Below are positions 61,004 to 64,000 of a stretch of 64,000 nucleotides of DNA, piece by piece. The position numbers were made by a program, and so were the translations under genes. The DNA comes from Chitinophaga ginsengisegetis (GTDB lineage: Bacteria; Bacteroidota; Bacteroidia; Chitinophagales; Chitinophagaceae). The DNA lies in assembly GCF_900168065.1 (NCBI RefSeq), contig NZ_FUZZ01000001.1, positions 1,426,001-1,490,000 on the forward strand. Reading direction: 5' to 3'. The notes under the pieces are model-generated. The model ran no database searches. It saw nothing but the letters and a program-made list of their open reading frames with translations, and was not told the origin of the DNA. The first letter of the stretch is position 1, and each line of letters opens with the position of its first letter.

Positions 61004-61786
61004 ATGGACCTGGGTTTAAAAGATAAGATCATCATCGTAACCGGCGGCGCCAAAGGCATTGGCGCCGCTATCAGCGCAGTACTGGCACAGGAAGGCGCCA
61101 TTCCGGTTATCATCGGCAGAAGTGAAGCTGATAACCTCCTGCAGCTGGAACGTATCCGTGAAGCAGGTGGCAATGGCGCACAGGCAGTAGCAGAACTGAC
61201 CGATCCGCTGGCCTGCGAAAAAGCCGTGGCCACAGTAGCCGCGGAATTCGGGCGGATAGACGGACTTGTTAATAACGCAGGTATCAACGATGGCGTAGGA
61301 CTGGAAAAAGGCAGCTACGAAGCGTTTATGCAATCATTGCACCGCAACCTCGTACACTATTACCTGATGGCGCATCACGCGCTTCCCTTCCTCAAAACAT
61401 CAAAGGGCGCTATTGTAAACATCACTTCCAAAACCGCAGAAACCGGTCAGGGTAACACTTCCGCCTATGCTGCTGCTAACGGCGGCCGCAATGCGCTTAC
61501 CCGTGAATGGGCCGTGGAACTGCTGCCTTTCAGCATCCGCGTAAACGCCATCGTGGTAGCCGAATCGTGGACGCCTTTATATGAAAGCTGGATCAATACC
61601 TTCCCCGATAAAGCAGCAAAACTGGCCAGCATTGTGGAACGCATCCCCTTCGAAAAACGCATGACCACTCCCGAAGAAATTGCCCAAATGACGGCCTTCC
61701 TCCTGTCGGGGAAATCAAGCCATACCACCGGGCAACTCATTCATGTGGATGGTGGCTATGTACACCTCGACAGGGCACTGATATAA
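61004..61786 (+). CDS. SDR, L-fucose/sugar dehydrogenase-like, with a YxxxN variant
   Basis: A 260-residue short-chain dehydrogenase: cofactor motif TGGAKGIGAAIS, NNAGIND, catalytic Ser in NITSKTAE, and the active-site stretch SAYAAANGGRNALTREWA. The usual catalytic lysine of YxxxK is Asn here (codon AAC). The C terminus ends in HTTGQLIHVDGGYVHLDRAL, characteristic of the L-fucose/aldose dehydrogenase-like group. It probably oxidises the sugar before dehydration by the next gene's product. Confidence 0.9.
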   Translation: MDLGLKDKIIIVTGGAKGIGAAISAVLAQEGAIPVIIGRSEADNLLQLERIREAGGNGAQAVAELTDPLACEKAVATVAAEFGRIDGLVNNAGINDGVGLEKGSYEAFMQSLHRNLVHYYLMAHHALPFLKTSKGAIVNITSKTAETGQGNTSAYAAANGGRNALTREWAVELLPFSIRVNAIVVAESWTPLYESWINTFPDKAAKLASIVERIPFEKRMTTPEEIAQMTAFLLSGKSSHTTGQLIHVDGGYVHLDRALI

Positions 61787-61807
61787 ATTTATTTTATTCA
61801 AGCAACG

Positions 61808-63436
61808 ATGAAACAAAGCATATTACAAATCCATCCCGGGGACAACGTTTGGGTAGCATTGCAAAACATTCCTGCCGGCACAGCAGTGAGCAATGGGGCA
61901 CAAACAGTAACGGCTATACGTGATATTGCTGCCAAGCATAAAATAGTCGCGGGCAGCATCCCGAAAGATGCGCCCATCATTATGTACGGCGTACTGGTAG
62001 GATTGGCCAATGAAGATCTGCCTGCCGGTGAACTCATCACCACCCGGAATATACGCCATGCCTCCGGCCAGTTCAGCGTGAGCGGCGAGCGCCACGCTGA
62101 ATGGACACCACCGGATACATCTCCCTGGAAAAACCGCACCTTTATGGGCTATCCCCGCAAAGATGGCCGCGTAGGCACCGGTAATTACTGGGTAATTATT
62201 CCGCTGGTGTTCTGCGAAAACCGCAACGTACAGCTGCTGCATGAAATGCTGGTAAAAGAACTCGGCTACCGGGAACCCTCTCCCTATGAATCCATGCTGC
62301 AACAATTGCTGCGGGACTTCCGGCAGGATCATTCCGCCGCTACGGCCACGCTTACGCTGCCCACCCGTACCTTCCCCAACATTGATGGCATTAAACTGCT
62401 CACGCACACCATGGGCTGCGGCGGCACCAAAGACGATGCACGTACACTCTGCGGATTACTGGCGGGCTACATCACCCATCCAAATGTGGCCGGCGCTACG
62501 GTGCTGAGCCTCGGATGCCAGAACGCACAGATCAGCATTCTTAAAGAAGAAATTGAAAAACGCTCGCCGGGCTTCGACAGAACCGTTATCTATCTCGAAC
62601 AGCAACAGGTAGGTTCCGAAAAAGAACTGATGACGCAGGCGCTGCAACAAACCTTTGAAGGACTAACACAGGCCAACAACTGGCAGCGGCAACCCGCACC
62701 ACTCAGCAAACTATGTATTGGTATGGAGTGCGGCGGCTCCGACGGGTTCTCCGGCATCTCCGCCAATCCGGCGGTAGGCAAGGTAGCCGATATCCTGGTA
62801 GCATTGGGTGGTTCGGTGATCCTATCGGAATTCCCGGAACTATGCGGTGTGGAACAGGAACTGAGCGATCGATGCGTTACTACGGACATGGCTGCACGCT
62901 ATGTGCAGCTGATGCGCGATTACGCCAGCAGAGCGGAAGCTGTAGGCTCCGGCTTCGACTCCAACCCTTCTGCCGGTAACATCCGCGATGGCTTGATTAC
63001 AGACGCTATCAAATCGGCGGGCGCAGCCAAAAAAGGCGGCTCCTCTCCTGTAACAGATGTAATAGATTATCCCGGATGGGTGCAACGTTCGGGTCTTGCC
63101 CTGCTATGTACACCCGGCAGCGATGTGGAATCCACTACAGCGGAAGTGGGAGCAGGCGCTAACATTGTACTGTTTACCACCGGCCTCGGCACGCCTACCG
63201 GCAACCCCGTTACACCGGTCGTTAAACTATCTACCAACACTATACTCGCCCGCAAGATGCATGATATCATTGACCTTGATACCGGCACCATCATCAACGG
63301 AGAAGAAACCATTGACGAAGTAGCCGCGCGTATCATGGAAATGGTGATAGACACTGCCAGCGGCAACTACCAGACAAAAGCACAGGTACTCGGACAGGAT
63401 GATTTTATTCCCTGGAAAAGAGGTGTATCATTATAG
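61808..63436 (+). CDS. Altronate/galactarate-type sugar-acid dehydratase (UxaA family)
   Basis: A 542-residue enzyme with an N-terminal SAF domain (1-95) and the GD_AH catalytic part with conserved Cys and Gly-rich motifs HTMGCGGTKDDA and GMECGGSDGFSG, likely iron ligands. Family members remove water from altronate, galactarate or related aldonates to give 2-keto-3-deoxy acids. With the SDR and KGSADH genes it fits an aldose oxidation route (sugar to aldonate, then 2-keto-3-deoxy acid, then an aldehyde, then 2-oxoglutarate). The exact substrate is not clear. Confidence 0.9.
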   Translation: MKQSILQIHPGDNVWVALQNIPAGTAVSNGAQTVTAIRDIAAKHKIVAGSIPKDAPIIMYGVLVGLANEDLPAGELITTRNIRHASGQFSVSGERHAEWTPPDTSPWKNRTFMGYPRKDGRVGTGNYWVIIPLVFCENRNVQLLHEMLVKELGYREPSPYESMLQQLLRDFRQDHSAATATLTLPTRTFPNIDGIKLLTHTMGCGGTKDDARTLCGLLAGYITHPNVAGATVLSLGCQNAQISILKEEIEKRSPGFDRTVIYLEQQQVGSEKELMTQALQQTFEGLTQANNWQRQPAPLSKLCIGMECGGSDGFSGISANPAVGKVADILVALGGSVILSEFPELCGVEQELSDRCVTTDMAARYVQLMRDYASRAEAVGSGFDSNPSAGNIRDGLITDAIKSAGAAKKGGSSPVTDVIDYPGWVQRSGLALLCTPGSDVESTTAEVGAGANIVLFTTGLGTPTGNPVTPVVKLSTNTILARKMHDIIDLDTGTIINGEETIDEVAARIMEMVIDTASGNYQTKAQVLGQDDFIPWKRGVSL

Positions 63437-63468
63437 TTCATTTTCTATCACGCTAAATTGCCATCGTT

Positions 63469-64000
63469 ATGAAATCTATCCTTCTCTCCGGTTGTATTGC
63501 TGCAGCGCTTTTTGGCTGTAACGGTGCCGGACCAACGAAAGAACCCAACAATATGAAGCCTTCAAATTTTGGTGAAGATGTAACCTTTTTACAGCAACAT
63601 CTGAAAAATGTAGTGGTATTGAAAAATGGCAGCGACAGTGGCCGGCTGGTGGTTACCGGCGACTACCAGGCGCGTGTAATGACCAGCACCACCGGGGGTG
63701 ATAAAGGAAAGAGTTTTGGCTGGATCAATTACAACCTGGTGTCATCACAGCAATACGCACCGCATATCAATGCCTTTGGCGGCGAAGAACGTTTCTGGCT
63801 GGGACCGGAAGGCGGACAATACGCACTCTTCTTCCCACCGGGAAAACCTTTCGACTTTGCCAACTGGCAAACACCCGGCCTGATAGATACCGCACATTAT
63901 ACGGTAACTGCACAATCGGAGAACAGCATCACCTATCAGCAGGACGGAACAATTCAAAACTATAAAGGCAGTGCTTTTCACTTGCAGATCAACAGAACCA
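63469..64000 (+). CDS. DUF6786-like lipoprotein (3' end beyond window)
   Basis: The frame opens with ATG at 63469, has a lipobox ALFGC (C17) and stays open for 177 codons to the window edge. The stretches NAFGGEERFWLGPEGGQYAL and KSFGWINYNLVSS match my recollection of the DUF6786 family, found beside sugar-catabolism genes of Bacteroidota and perhaps related in fold to mutarotases; that fold is inference. It starts 32 bases after the dehydratase and is likely part of the same operon. Confidence 0.75.
   Translation, partial: MKSILLSGCIAAALFGCNGAGPTKEPNNMKPSNFGEDVTFLQQHLKNVVVLKNGSDSGRLVVTGDYQARVMTSTTGGDKGKSFGWINYNLVSSQQYAPHINAFGGEERFWLGPEGGQYALFFPPGKPFDFANWQTPGLIDTAHYTVTAQSENSITYQQDGTIQNYKGSAFHLQINRT

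Noticed and set aside
1..64000. tRNA genes, CRISPR arrays, insertion sequences or prophage
   Set aside because: I saw no cloverleaf-like stretches with a GTTCGA-type arm, no regularly spaced direct repeats, and no transposase, integrase or phage structural motifs in any of the larger frames.

Overview
The window is a gene-dense (about 90% coding) stretch of a Bacteroidota chromosome, most likely a Chitinophaga-like member of the Chitinophagaceae. This is inferred from the gene content: a SusC with an N-terminal STN domain, SusD, FecR anti-sigma, many ECF sigma factors, a fused GldFG-type ABC permease, a CzcA-TolC fusion and several lipoproteins. Putative promoters of the Bacteroidota type (TAnnTTTG -7 box) and a moderate G+C content agree. 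I found no tRNA, rRNA, CRISPR array, transposase or phage gene.

Layout. 1-10.4 kb: the end of an AraC regulator, DoxX and cupin genes, then a leftward block with a small secreted protein, a divalent-metal RND pump fused to its own outer-membrane factor, its adaptor, an HD hydrolase and a DinB protein, followed by TPR and NmrA genes. 10.5-17.3 kb: a tight leftward six-gene operon (sigma factor, TM/TPR anti-sigma-like protein, membrane subtilase, TPR-CHAT caspase-fold protease, a Pro/Trp-rich protein, a collagen-like lipoprotein). 17.5-23.8 kb: HxlR with a divergent quinone-reductase-like gene, a membrane-anchored P-loop ATPase, a PAS-LuxR regulator, a candidate small RNA or microprotein, a serine beta-lactamase-fold hydrolase, a truncated carboxymuconolactone decarboxylase and an SDR. 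23.8-28.7 kb: a MacAB-TolC-type exporter operon under a GbsR/MarR-type regulator.

28.8-32.7 kb: a rightward three-gene cassette of an alpha/beta serine hydrolase, a caspase-family protease and an unrecognised protein with overlapping reading frames. It meets, tail to tail, a long leftward operon at 32.7-45.7 kb: ECF sigma, FecR, SusC, SusD, ABC ATPase, GldF-GldG fusion and two tandem MutS-like ATPases. A second, paralogous sigma gene lies upstream. 46.5-57 kb is a mixed region: an exported protein of unknown function, sigma plus membrane partner, DinB, a beta-barrel protein, a Tat-exported threonine-aldolase-like enzyme, HxlR/SDR, an ECF42-type sigma with its DGPF partner, two methyltransferases (one an apparently orphan type III Mod) and a GNAT.

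57.1-64 kb: a LacI-controlled catabolic operon (GH172, 2,5-dioxovalerate-type aldehyde dehydrogenase, SDR, altronate/galactarate-type dehydratase, DUF6786 lipoprotein running off the window). Two near-identical LacI-type palindromes lie before the regulator and before the operon.

The strongest candidates for undescribed systems are the sigma/anti-sigma/subtilase/CHAT operon (10.5-17.3 kb), the hydrolase-caspase cassette (28.8-32.7 kb) and the SusCD-GldFG-double-MutS operon (32.7-43.8 kb). All functional assignments come from reading motifs; no database search was possible.
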